A stretch of 64,000 nucleotides of DNA from Tricholoma matsutake. Taxonomy: Eukaryota > Basidiomycota > Agaricomycetes > Agaricales > Tricholomataceae. Both the position numbers and the translations under genes were made by a program. Location: positions 310,001 through 374,000 of the forward strand of contig AP026549.1 of the NCBI GenBank assembly GCA_026075535.2, given 5' to 3'. Shown one piece after another: positions 22,031 through 33,214 of the stretch. Position 1 is the stretch's first letter; each line of letters starts with the position of its first letter. The notes beneath the pieces were generated by a model. The model did no database searches. It worked only from the letters and a program-made list of their open reading frames with translations, and had not been told where the DNA came from.

Positions 22031-22970
22031 CAAGGGGGTGTCAGAAAAAAAATTAAGGATACTGGGTCAATTTTTTTTAAGCTATGAAGTGAGGAACTAA
22101 CTAACCCACTGTGGAAACTAATGTCCTAATAAGGACATTTGGCTTACAAATCATTGATGACCAACAGAAAAAAATGTTTGCATCTTGCATGACAGCTGCT
22201 TTCACAGTGACTTTCTGGCTTAGCTTTGGGTGAAGGAAACGTAGATAAAGTATCTCAGAGGACCCATGTCTGTAAAATTAACTCCCTCTTGGCTGTGTCA
22301 CATGCATAATTCTGAACAATTTCTTGAAATCCATCTATTACAAGTTGAAAACTAGTTCGGATTCACATCTGAATAGAAAGGAACATTCATACACCATTTT
22401 CTCCACCAAAAAGAAATGCCAAGGGTGGTGTAAAAGTCAGAAATCAGGGTGGACACAAGTAGCAGGCATGCAGGTGCTACAATCCCTTCCATAACACATT
22501 TCAAACTTCATCTTTGGTAACAGAATATGATGCTACACATTTAAAAAAGATTCTGGCTTGTATATGACTTAAATATTGGCATTGTTCTACTTCTTTGGAG
22601 TACAATACCCCAGGAAACATGTAAAATAATATGTTTACTTGATAATCATCTTCTGAAATCATTTATCTACAAGATGTTCACCCAACTGTAGGCCAGAAAG
22701 TCATTGTAGAAGCAATAAAACGAGCAGCAATTCAGCTGACAGTGCAAGATTATATTTGCTCATGTTTATTTATCAAGGGCCAGCTTTATTCAGTACAAAT
22801 ATGTTAGAATAGTACAGTATCTGCCCTGCTACAATGTCTTTGTGTTTGTGAGATTGCAAATGGCCCTCCAGCACAAAATTATGTTACCAACAAAAATTTT
22901 TTTTAAGAGCTCAAGAGCTGGACTAACTAACCATCCCTATGTGGCAATTTGACCACGTGACACCCCCTTG
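22031..22970. mobile_element. hAT-type non-autonomous element 2, with 8-bp TSD TGAAAACC
   Basis: Perfect 13-base inverted ends, CAAGGGGGTGTCA at 22031 and TGACACCCCCTTG ending at 22970, are flanked by 8-bp direct repeats TGAAAACC (22023-22030 and 22971-22978). The subterminal regions share a poly-T run and the word GACTAACTAAC/GAACTAACTAAC. The 940-bp interior is AT-rich and has no transposase frame. The 8-bp duplication and CAAGG terminus fit the hAT superfamily. The target lies between the decayed block to the left and the CpG-normal gene island to the right. Confidence 0.8.
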
Positions 22971-23380
22971 TGAAAACCCCACTCTGAACTCGGATCAGAA
23001 AAATCGGCATAATAACCTCGTTCTTAATACTAAGAACTCGGAACCGTATTAGGCTTGGCTTATGCAGGGGCCCAGCAGATAGGGTTTTGAGTGGGTTTCC
23101 TCATAAATTCACCCTGCAGCTTCAAGCTTGCACCCTGTTTTGACTACAGCTCAACGCAAGGTTTCTCGAATCTTGTATGTGTGTGTCGTAACTAAGTATC
23201 GTTACATTCCACAACGTGAGTGGGTCTGGCTTAATAGTAGGTGAAATGATCTATTACAATGGAATGAAATTTATAGTAAGGACAGATGATACGGAGAAAG
23301 ACTGTCTGATACGCTGTGACCCGGATACCGGAGATATTAACAATCCCCTGCACGAAAACTACCTGCACCGTGCCCACAGC

Positions 23381-23881
23381 TTAGGCAGTGTATTCCTCAG
23401 GCTCCGGAATATATTTCTTGAGTGGAACGTTGGCGTCGACGTAATAGAACATGTCCGGTGACAGGAGACAGGCATTGACCATGCCCTCTAGGAAGCTACG
23501 CATCCAGGTCTGGCAGTTGTTGATACGCGACTGCTTGTTAAATTGGACAGCTTTCGCAAGGGCTGTAATCTGGTCACGTTGAGCACGGGTGTACTTGCCG
23601 AGCACGTAAAAGCTGTTCGCCATGCGGGACGCCTCGGAGTGAATCTTAACTTGCGGTGTGTAGAAGTTGTAGTTGCCTGGTCCTCCGGAGAGGTGGATAA
23701 TCTGGGTGTAACGATGCCCCTCTTCATCTGTCCCATTTGTCCAGCGAAGGAGAACATGACGGTCATCGGGATTTGCCGCTACCAAGCCGTCTGCCTGGAG
23801 CATGATCTCTTTTGTACTGTTGTCATCCGGGTACTGGTCACCAAATGGGTTGATAGCGAGACGACGAGCTGCGGCAGCCAT
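23381..23881 (-). CDS. Uncharacterised 166-residue fungal protein
   Basis: An intact frame starts at 23881 in a strong context (GCCATGGCTGC) and ends at a TAA. It encodes a soluble-looking protein with an Ala/Arg start, a segment ending IIHLSGGPGNYNFYTPQ, then YTRAQRDQITALAKAVQF and NNCQTWMRSFLEGMV near the C-terminus. I recall similar small proteins (RAQRD...NNCQTW) in many basidiomycetes, but no function is known to me. No signal peptide or membrane segment is visible. CG dinucleotides are frequent and there are no breaks, unlike the neighbours, so it is probably a live gene. A plus-strand frame at 23216-23461 overlaps its 3' end and is not convincing. Confidence 0.7.
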   Translation of the reverse strand: MAAAARRLAINPFGDQYPDDNSTKEIMLQADGLVAANPDDRHVLLRWTNGTDEEGHRYTQIIHLSGGPGNYNFYTPQVKIHSEASRMANSFYVLGKYTRAQRDQITALAKAVQFNKQSRINNCQTWMRSFLEGMVNACLLSPDMFYYVDANVPLKKYIPEPEEYTA

Positions 23882-24473
23882 GGCTGGAGGGAGTGAGATG
23901 AAGGGACTTAGTGTGCAGGAAGGACAGACTCACCGAGAGTGATGTAGTAGTTCAATGAGATGAGACAGAGATGGATAGAGGTTCAGAGTGCGGATGATGG
24001 AAAAGTGGGGCTCAAAGAGGCGACTTTTATACAGCTTGAGGTGGCTATGTTGCTTAGAGCTCCCAAATCTGGAAACCATTGCCCAAGAATGTTTTGTTTT
24101 GTAGAACAACAGGTATATCTGAAATGGGTTCAATAGACCTGTCCCGACATAAGGGCACCCTATTCAGTTCTGCGGAGCTAAAAGTGATGGACGCGCTGAG
24201 AAGGTGGGCGGTCACGGTGTTGTCATGGATTGTTTCGCCTCACAACCACCAGGTTGAGCACCCTAAGGCCGTACTATGACACCATCGCATTTACATAGAG
24301 GTTAGCGAGAGCCACTCAGCGCTAGAGTACTAATAATCCTATGCCAGTGAGCAAGCTGCCCGGGCCATTGCTTTCAAACCCCGCCAAGTCCACTTTTCAC
24401 TCTCCGCTTATCTCCTACTATTTCGTGAACATCAACCACCACGCCACACACTGGTTTTCGCTCACCTTCCGTC

Positions 24474-25399
24474 ATGCCAACAGTGATGGTAAACTCTTGT
24501 CAGCCCCTCCATATTGTCTACTTATTCATTATATTTCTTTTGTTCAGCTTGCTCCAGGCGCCTCGAGCATGATTCTACCTTCACCAGCCAGCGCGAAGGA
24601 ACTCACAGCGCTGGAACGTGTCAATCCTGGTGGAAGCAAACCTGTCTCCAGATTTGCGCCCGGTATTCTCGTGAAGTTTGGCTGGGACCACGACGCAGAA
24701 GTCCGCGCTCTGCAGTTCGTTCGTGGACGGCTTTCCGTTCGTACACCAGGCGTCTTGCATCACGCCCCCTTCCCCATTGACAATGCCGTCATCGAGCCCT
24801 GGAACTGGAGAACGAAGGGCGTCTGGTATTTCTTCATGGAAGAATGCCAAGGCGTGCCTCTCAATACCGTTATCGAGGGTATGTCCCCCACCGAACTCGA
24901 CCACATCGCTGATCAGCTGCTCACCATTCTTGACGAAATGCACTCATATACCAGCACAATGCTTGCATCCGTCACCGGCGGCCCCTACAACAACCGAACC
25001 ATGCCCTACCCTTGGCACCCTCCACATGCATTTTCAAGCGTCAAGGAGTACCTCGACTACTACCGCGGCATATTCGTCGAATTCTGTGGACCCGAGTACG
25101 TGGACGAGCTATTCAGCTGCTTCCCGACGGAGGCGCAGGTCTACTTGACTCATGGAGACCTCCTCCCTCACAACATTCTCGTCGATGGCTCCAGGATTAC
25201 AGCTATCATCGACTGGGAGACTGCCGGCTATTACCCCGAGTTCTGGGAGTATTGCCGGATGCATGATCCGGGGTGGATGACCCCTCCATGGGCACGCGTC
25301 CTCGCCCGCATATTCCCGGGTCCGCGTCGGGAGAAGGAGATCGAAGCTGTATATCGGATCCTTCGCGATCTCCATTACAACAGTACGTTCCTGGTGTAG
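24474..25399 (+). CDS. APH-like (aminoglycoside phosphotransferase family) kinase
   Basis: The best model has exon 1 at 24474-24488 (five codons), an intron 24489-24547 (GTAAAC...TTCAG) and exon 2 at 24548-25399, giving about 288 residues. Without splicing the upstream frame differs, and the spliced start MPTVM joins naturally to LAPGASSMILPS. The catalytic loop is LTHGDLLPHNILVDG (HGD...N) at about residue 225, followed by AIIDWETAGYYPEFWEY with the metal-binding D. This is the APH/choline-kinase fold; in fungi such proteins are mostly of unknown substrate, so drug resistance should not be inferred. No breaks, and CpG is not depleted. A good candidate for a functional host gene. Confidence 0.8.
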
Positions 25400-26946
25400 T
25401 CTTCGTGAGTCTGGCTCGTCCCTCTATACGCTTTGCGGTTGTTTATGTATCCTGCAGCAGCATGCTCTTCGAGAGGAGGGTAATTCTGATATATTGTGCT
25501 TTTGTCAATGCAATCTAATTATTACGAAATGAACATGTAACTAGAAATTGTACAATTGTTGGCCGCTGGTAGTAGGTATGACAGAAAATCATCAGACTCA
25601 GAAATGAGTACTTAGCACATAAAACAAATGCTCAAGATTCACTTGCTAGTAAGACAAGGGCCAATCGTGCTGCTGCAAGGAAGAGACGCTCTCGTTTTAA
25701 GATCATAGTCATAGTTGCCTATCTTAGTGTCCTTTCACTGGGCCGCCAGAGCGAGGACAGAAATATAGGAGTACGCGTTTGACGAGTAGGCGTTTTGGTG
25801 TTGCCAGTGGAGTTGTGGCATAGTGTAAGGTAGACGATTGGGTAAGAACTTCGGCGAAAGAATAAGCTTGTTCGTTTCACGTATATGAATTTAATTTCGA
25901 TGACTCGTACTTGCCATTCGTTACGGAATAGAACGTCTGGGTCTGTGGGTAGACTCGTGACCACCCCCTCGTACATAGATCATAAGGACTTGTACAATCA
26001 CATGTAATCCACCATTGATCAAACACGATGTAAGGTAGGGGACATCCACATCCCGCCAACGTCACGTGGTGTTACTTTTTGTGTGACTATGGTTCCAAAT
26101 TGGGAATGCGAACCTCAAAAGGGCCTCTACAAAGGTGAACAGGTCCTTTTTACAAGATATTTTCTATACAAGTTCTTCTATATAATACAACGATATAAAA
26201 TCCTCAACAGTTTCCATGAGCGATGCAAATTGAGGGAGGAGAAGCAAATTTAAGGTATATTAGTGGAATCACTATGGGGATTATCAGCTGTGTAAAACTA
26301 TATAACACGTATATGAGTGTGTACTTTTGAACTATATACTTATTACTTAAATATGTTGTAATTATAGTGTCAGCAGTAAGAAGTTAAGAGAGGTGAGCCT
26401 TTTTGAGATCATTTATGAGGCTTTCTGGGAGTACACAGTGTCCTCAATACTTCCTTACTGCCCATGCAGCTTGCTGTCCATTTAGTATAGATATGTAAAT
26501 GCCGCAAACAGATGTTGCGACATGTAATTTGACGTGTTTTGGAATCTCCTCGTTGGCATCAAACCTTATTGTATATTTAACTACATAGCCACATGAAATA
26601 GCTTATTTAGGAGAACTTGTATCAAAAATATTTGTATTATAGTGGATGTGGAACATACGAGGTCAATTTTCAGCTTTTTTCGCCCGATTGGGATTTGTCA
26701 CACCGATTCACATGATGTTAGTGGGATGTGGATGTCCTCTACTTTAGAGGGACCGGTGAAGCTGAGCTTAAAATCACATGCAAATGCTTGTGATCGAAAA
26801 ACACATGTGAAAGATGGTCCAAATGATCCTATCTTCCTTTCTTGGTATATAACTCTTTTGGGAATGGCTCAATGTAACACATCACATCCATAATTATATT
26901 CAACGTTCTCTGCTCCTTCATTGTGAAAGATGTCAAATACACCTCA
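25400..26946. other. AT-rich intergenic stretch
   Basis: No convincing gene. Around 26260-26300 a segment resembles one near 3080-3110 (GATTATCAG then TGTGTA), suggesting a dispersed repeat. A frame at 26642-26893 lacks recognisable motifs. No RNA gene was seen. Confidence 0.3.
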
Positions 26947-27858
26947 TCAAGGATAGTTTCGACTCCAGGAGCCTCTGGAACTCACCCAGAAAGACCCACA
27001 ACCCCCTTCAGCTCCACCCAATCCAAATATGCCTGACCTGAACTTTGCTAGTCTTTGAAAACTCGGATCCAGGATCAAATAGCCATGGGAACACAACCAA
27101 TCCATGTTCTCAATCTCTATGGCAAGATGCAGAAGGTGGCCCTCGGGTGTTTTGAACAGTTGTTCGACAGTAGCAATAATGTGTCGGGACGTCCCAGATG
27201 TTCGCGTTTTGATATTATGAACGTGGGTCTGATGAAAAGTTGCATAAGCTAATGAAGAAGACAAAGACGTAACTTACATTCCAGTAATTATCTTCCTGGG
27301 GAGTGTCATCATTGATTGCAATGGTGGGGATTCTGTAGTTTTTGTTGAAATTATCTGCCTGTGAAGGTGTTACAGATGAACACCAGACATGCTCCAGCTG
27401 AAGTGCTAACTTGTGTGACCTGAAGCCGTTTGAGAGGTGATATGGTAAGAGATACAAAATGGTTTGCTGGGTTGTTGAGAAGCAGGCTGAGAGCGATCGG
27501 AAGAGTTTTGCCGTTTCCAGTGCCGGCATCAACCAAAGAATCTTGTCTGTTGAATGTGGCCAAACATGCACAAAGTTGGAGCTCTTGAGGTACCTGAGTG
27601 CCACCAGTATTGAACTGCCCAGGAGAGTAGAGAAGCTTGATATGCTGTCGTCTTGTCATCCTTGCCCAATGTTGCCAAGTATGAGATAGGAAGTTTTTCA
27701 AGCGGGAGCATGGTAGAAACCAGTTCATGGACATCCTCAGCAGATAGGGAGCAAATCTCATCAAGTCTTTCTTGAAGCCTAGGTACATGGAAGGTGGCTA
27801 TAGAGGCATAAGAAGTAGAAAATGTGTCAACACGTTGACACAATTGCACAGTTCCCAA
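26947..27858 (-). pseudogene. RecQ-like helicase N-terminal region, broken
   Basis: Minus-strand frames give, in order, LQERLDEICSLSAEDVHELV (27.75 kb), SLVDAGTGNGKTLPIALSLL with a Walker A motif (GTGNGKT), LTISPLKRLQVTQ (motif Ia-like) and, after an intron starting near 27280, a segment in 27264-26947 that fits the region following motif I. This resembles the N-terminal half of the multicopy RecQ-like helicases of basidiomycetes, some of which are telomere-linked. The coding jumps between frames (27858-27529, 27788-27351, 27604-27215) and the C-terminal helicase lobe is absent, so it is a relic. Confidence 0.6.
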
Positions 27859-29170
27859 AAGGGTTATTTACAAAAACAGGTGATGATTAAGCATTTTTTG
27901 ATCACAATCATTTGCATGCGATTTTAAGCTCAGCTGTACTGGTCCCTATACATTGTGCTTGCCCATGTACTAGGGATCGGTCACTGGTCAGAGGTCTAGT
28001 CTGTGGGGTCGTCATGAGGCTTTGTCAAGTTTCTGAGTTAGGCATGGTCCAAACTAAAACACGAGTATGTTTGAAGGTCATTGTTTGATGAAATATTGGT
28101 ACCATCATAAAGTTGAACAATAGACAAGACAGAAATAGCCTCAACTTAGAATGACGTTGCTTCTCAAAGGTGAGAATTTCTGTTTATGCTTTCATTCTCA
28201 TTCCACCATCATTGTTATATATGCCCACAGTGGGCTACAGTGGGTAGGAATTCCAAATACTCTCCGATATGGTACTAATAAGACTTGTTTCAAGGTTTTA
28301 ATCATTCCCAAGTTCTGGAATAACATTGGGGTCGGCAAGATTCAGGTGATCGACACTGGAAACTTTTATTCTCATCCCAAGGTAAGTCAAATTTTCCTTA
28401 TAAACTGACTAGTTTGTTTCTTTTACTGATATTCTGTCATCCACAGGCTTTTCCCACCTTTTCTACAATACTGTAACTATCCGCAATCAGAGCCAGTCCA
28501 CTTACAATCCACCTTCCACAATCCTTTCAGGATTCACGAAACCTCTTTGTCCCTGGAAGTTTAGCTGATATTTGTTAGAGATTTGTGCTCCCAATCCCTC
28601 ACAGATCTCATCTTTCTTGCTCATGTTGGCAAGGGGGATGATTACAGAAATGAAGTCGGTTGTCATTCTTTAAACTGCAACATGCATTCAATGCACTACT
28701 GTCCTGTTACATTCATTTTACTGATACACCTCTGTTCACAGCCGGTTTCTGAATGTTCGTCACATCGGTATCTTAGGGTTATGAGCTTGCACTGTCTATT
28801 TGTGTAGTGATCTGGGCCTGTGGCCTAGACACTTTATATATATTTACATTTATGTACTATAGTTTTGACACTAAGCCACCGGTTCCTTTATAAGGGAACT
28901 GGTCCATAGTTAGTAGGGGACCTTTTTACCCCAAGCAAAATATATACATTATATGTGTTCTTGCTGCGGGTGATCTAAGTCAATATCCCTCTGCTTTACT
29001 ACACTTTTTTGAACATTAAAACTTGTATATAAACTATTTTCTGCTCGACTTCGCGATTCGCAAATGTCAAAATAGTGCTGTAACATCAAAATTCGACCCT
29101 GATGCCACTGGCGACAGTTCATTACATTTCTTGATCTGCGACTTAACCCAGTTCCCTGCCCTTCTCAAAA
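27859..29170. other. Gap: no recognised gene; possible leader/LTR-like sequence at its right end
   Basis: Frames at 28151-28408 and 28583-28807 have no known motif. From about 28808 the sequence becomes LTR- or leader-like (TATATATAT at about 28835, AT-rich, then a polar leader) and runs into the gag-like frame at 29171, but no second copy exists in the window to confirm an LTR. Confidence 0.3.
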
Positions 29171-30121
29171 ATGACACCTGTCATGTCTTCTACCAAGGTG
29201 AAGAAGAAGATGAGCTGTGCGAGACAGAGGGCCGGTTTGGACACTGAACCTCCTGGCAATGATCCATCAGACCCAACAGATGGGAATCTGTTGGGTGCCA
29301 TCGAAGAAGCAGAAGAAGAGTTGACGTCAAGGATGTTGACTCAGGGCACAAGGGAAAAATCCAGCTCTATCTCTCCTCCACCATCTTTGGGTCCTCGAAC
29401 TCCAGAGAACTTGCCCCAGGCTCCCACATCATCCAATGCTTGCAAATTCATATCGCAATGTCAGACTTCTGTGCACTTGTCTCTGGGACCAGTGCAACCC
29501 CTTCGCCTCCCCCCATGGGTGAGGCAAGCAGACAAAAATGACGAGAGGAGAAGAAGCCAGAAAAGATATCCTCCCCTGGAAGGGAGGAGATACAAGCCAC
29601 CCAGTTTGCCTCCTTGGCCCATGACCTCATTCACGGTCACCTGGATCAGACCAGTTATGATCCCTCTTGTCTTGAGAGGGAACTCAAGGCTTTGGCCATG
29701 GGTTTCTCGGATCAGATCCATCGAGAATCTGATGAACCAGCATGAGCGGTCTCCCAAGGGACACCTGCCACTCAGTTGGCACCAAAAAAGATGGTGCACT
29801 ACAACGGGGCCAGCAAGGTGGCCCTCCAATGATTCAGAGATGAAGCTATCTGTGAAGGACAGCACACCAATATCCCTGACCAGGGTATTCAGCTCAACCA
29901 TGAGGGATTTCCCTTCGAGGAAACCAGTCCTCCTCAGGAGCCTAAACAAACCCCGGGTCCTCAGCCTTCTCAACATGGGCATGGGGAAAGGGACAACACT
30001 ACTGGACATGGAGGATCCAGGAGAAATGGAGATGCAGGAGATGGAGGAGATTCTCCTTCATCTGGAAGCAATAGTGATGAGCAAGATATGCCTCCTCCTA
30101 GCAATGAGGAGGATGAAATTG
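29171..30121 (+). pseudogene. Retroelement gag-like N-terminal polyprotein, frameshifted
   Basis: The first 90 codons from 29171 are lysine-rich then acidic (TDGNLLGAIEEAEEELTSRM). Near 29450 the sensible frame shifts; in the new frame one reads SLAHDLIHGHLDQTSYDPSC, ERELKALAMGFSDQIH and a C-terminal Gly/Ser/Asp-rich tail, with two stops. I cannot assign the family. It ends abruptly at about 30121-30124, where gypsy family A sequence begins at AAAGGGAGTAGTATGG, so the two parts were joined by recombination or template switching. Confidence 0.45.
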
Positions 30122-32268
30122 CACAAAAGGGAGTAGTATGGAGGTGGGGAGAGCAGCAGCAGACAGCGTTTGAGGAGTTGAAGAGGAAGTTTGTGGAGGG
30201 ACCAATATTAGCCCCAGTGGATTTCACACGCCCTTTGTGAGTGGAATCTGATGCATCCAATTTTGCTACTGGAGCAGTATTATCAATGCTGTGTGAAGAT
30301 GACAAATGGCATCCTTGTGCATACTTGTCAAAAGGGTTGAATGATGTGGAGAGGAATTATGATGTGCATGACAAAGAGATGTTGGGGATAACACGAGCAT
30401 TGGAGGCATGGAGGCATTATTTGGAGGGATGTATGCATCAGATTGAGATCTGGACGGATCATCAAAATCTGCAATACTTCATGTCTGCTAAAAAGCTTAA
30501 TCGCCGGCAAGCACATTGGGCACTATTCCTATCGCGTTTCAATTTTCACTTGGTCAACAAAGCGGGAAGCTTAATGAGGAAAGCAGATGCATTATCCAGA
30601 CCTATTGATCATAAAAGGGGGGTGGAGGACAATAAAAATGTTACCTTACTCAAACCCGAATACTTTTGCATTTGCGCTATGCATCAAGGGCATCTATTAA
30701 TAGATAGCTCGGAAATGGAAATGTTGTCTAAAATTAGACAATGTTTGGAAATGGATGATGAAGTAGTGGAAGCCGTGAAAGCTCTGAAGGGAGAGAAGAA
30801 AGGTAATATCAAAGGAGACGAATGGGTTGAGGAACAAGGGTTGGTGTTATTTTGAGGAAAAGTGTATGTACCAAAGGATCAGGATTTGCAAAGGCAGATT
30901 GTCCAGTTACATCACAATACGCCGATTGCCAGACACCCAGGAAGATGGAAGACATTGGAATTAGTAATGAGAAATTATTGGTGGCCCAGAATTTCGAAGT
31001 ATGTGTTGGGGTATGTGGATGGATGTGATACATGCATGAGGGGGAAGAAATTTCCAGAGAAACCTGCAGGAAAATTAATGTGGAAGCCTATACCTAAAGC
31101 GCTGTGGGGAGATATATCTGTGGATTTTATTACCGGATTACCCGAGGCTCAAGGGTACGATGCAATATTCGTAGTATGCGACTGCTTTACAAAGGAGGTC
31201 CATATTATTCCTACTACTACAGCAACCTCATCATTGGGCTTGGCGTGCCTCTATCTAAATCAGGTATGGCGGTTACATGGGTTACCCAATACTGTTATCT
31301 CCAATTGCAGACCACAATTTGCTTCCACATTTATGCGAGAACTAAACAACATATTGGGAATTCAAACTAAATTATCTACAGCATATCACCCGCAGACTGA
31401 TGGGCAGACAGAGAGAATGAATCAGGAGTTGGAGCAGTACCTACGTATGTTTGTCAACTACTGACAAACCAACTGGCCCAAATGGTTGGCAATTGCCAAA
31501 TTTTCCCACAATAACAAATTCCATTCAGCTACTCATATGTCACCCTTTTCCACGAATTATGGATATCATCCTCGCATGGGAGTAGAACCCAGAAGGGAAG
31601 TCAAAGTACAGTCAGCAGAAGATTTTGTATCTAAGATGCAAAAGGTACAAGGGGAAGCAGAGGTGGCATTGAAGAAAGCACATGATGATATGATGCGACA
31701 CATGGATCATACTTGAGCATGCGCTCCAGAGTACAAAGTTGGTGACTTGGTATGGCTAAGTACCAAGGACCTGAACATTCCACGACCTTCAAAGAAACTT
31801 ACAGAGAAATAAGTTGGCCCATATGTGATCTCTAAAGTGATCTCGCCTAATGCGGTAGTGCTAAAATTACCCTGATCATTTAAGATTGATCCTGAGATTA
31901 ACATATCCTGCCTATGCCCTTACTGTCTGCCCACTATTCCTGGCCAACAAACTACTCCACAACCTCTGATAATAGTAGAAGGTGCTCCAGAATACATAGT
32001 TGAAGAAATTCTAGACTCACGTCTTCGACGGAACAAATTGGAGTTCTTAATAAAGTGGAAAAACTATACTGACAAAAATAATTCATGGGAACCCAAAGAG
32101 AATTGTAAACGAGCGCGTAATGCAATTGCCCAATTCTTTAAACGTAACCTGAATGCTCCGCATCACATTGCGAGAATGGTGTATGAGGGGATGAAATTCC
32201 GGCCTTACCAAAATTTCACTGAGGGGACAAACATAATATTTTCTTGCCTGGAAGGCGAGGCATAAAAG
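30122..32268 (+). pseudogene. Ty3/gypsy family A: RNase H, integrase, chromodomain
   Basis: After the last codons of the RT (VWRWGEQQ), the RNase H-like segment ([35 protein letters not shown]) is followed by the integrase zinc finger (HHNTPIARHPGRW...CDTC), the core (SVDFITGLPEAQGYDAI; AYHPQTDGQTERMNQELEQ) and a C-terminal chromodomain ([19 protein letters not shown]). The second catalytic Asp is replaced: the text reads VISNCRPQF where VISD is usual. In-frame TGA codons at about 30238, 30853, 31462 and 31714-31716 break it. Other copies have CGA or CAA at several of these sites. The polypurine tract and 3' LTR follow. Most of the RT and the whole protease are absent. Confidence 0.85.
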
Positions 32269-32274
32269 GGGGGT
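32264..32274 (+). promoter_or_regulatory. Polypurine tract of gypsy family A
   Basis: AAAAGGGGGG lies just before TAA and the TG start of the LTR at 32277. The same tract precedes the LTR of the minus-strand copy (near 40948-40958). This is the expected plus-strand priming site. Confidence 0.65.
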
Positions 32275-32276
32275 AA

Positions 32277-32678
32277 TGTTAGGAAACCACCCCATTACCT
32301 AATAAACTTTCATTTTTATTTTATTATGTCAAATTATGCTACATGATGCCAAATGACGCTACACTTTGATAGCGTGAGAATTTTATTTCACATGCATCAA
32401 TATGTATGTGCATGTACGAGTGCGTCAGTAACAACAATGTACAATATATGTAACATAGTATATAAACCCTAAATATATGCCTAGGGGACCCCAGTTGTGT
32501 TCTCTTAGGTATTCCACCTACGTTTTCGGTGTGAAAGGCCTATCTCAACAAACTCACCTATTAATAACCCCTCACATCAAAACCATCAATTCCCCCATCA
32601 CGAGCGTGGATCCCGCCCCCTTCTTGTAGAGAGAACCTGCACGGTCTTAGCTAGCAGATAGTGGGTGTCGCCCTAACA
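32277..32678 (+). repeat. LTR of gypsy family A, copy 1 (3' LTR)
   Basis: 402 bp, starting TGTTAGGAAACC and ending CGCCCTAACA, with 7-base inverted ends (TGTTAGG/CCTAACA). A TATA-like TATATAAA at 32459-32466 lies upstream of a conserved CCCAGTTGTGTTCTCTTAGG segment. Four more copies exist at 40544, 43199, 46215 and 52318. No 5' partner is present for this chimeric element. Confidence 0.85.
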
Positions 32679-32689
32679 ACAAAAGGGAC

Positions 32690-32790
32690 AAGCCCTTACT
32701 AAATATTAACATTTGCAAGGTTCAAACCCTCAACAGTGAGATCATGTGTAACATAAACAAACCAACTATACCACTGAGCCACATGGCCAT
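32690..32790 (-). repeat. tRNA-like (SINE-type) sequence
   Basis: On the minus strand from 32788: a box A-like TGGCTCAGTGG (32781-32771) and a box B-like GGTTTGAACC (32728-32719), spaced about 45 bases apart as in a tRNA internal promoter. The acceptor ends do not pair and the D stem is poor, so it is not a functional tRNA. It may be a tRNA-derived SINE head or a tRNA pseudogene. It abuts the gypsy LTR end within about 12 bases. Confidence 0.4.
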
Positions 32791-33214
32791 ACATCCCATT
32801 CAACCTTTGATCCCCAAGTACCCAATTGGGTAGGAGGCTGTGCATGCCACATCATCAATGCCATGCATCTTGCACATCATTATCAACATCAACCACCACC
32901 ACCATCCACCACGATGCCACCCGCTCCCTCACAATGATGCCACCAGCTCCCTCCCTTGTCACACTACCACCAGCTCATCAACACCCACAGCCACCAACCA
33001 TCACCATCCCAAACAACAATGTGAACAGGCTGCATTAGAAGGAAAACAGACCCAAATGACATTTGTGTCATTTGGGTCCTAGGTATCTTTTTAATGTTGT
33101 TTTTTCTTATCAAACTAACTAATGTTTTTATTCTTATTTTACATACTGATTGTATGACAATGAGGTGGCACCCCACCCAGTGATGACAGCCACCACCCCA
33201 GCACAGCACCCCCA

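Noticed and set aside
23216..23461. Plus-strand frame overlapping the 3' end of the 166-residue gene
   Set aside because: Its second half is antisense to a well-supported gene; its first half has no recognisable motif.
24341..24473. Upstream in-frame extension of the kinase from an ATG at 24341
   Set aside because: It reads through the likely intron 24489-24547; the spliced start at 24474 gives a family-like N-terminus.
24474..25399. Aminoglycoside resistance gene
   Set aside because: The fold is APH-like, but fungal members are a broad kinase family with unknown substrates; resistance is not supported.
32719..32788. Functional tRNA gene
   Set aside because: The acceptor ends do not pair and the D stem is poor, so only a tRNA-like repeat is called.
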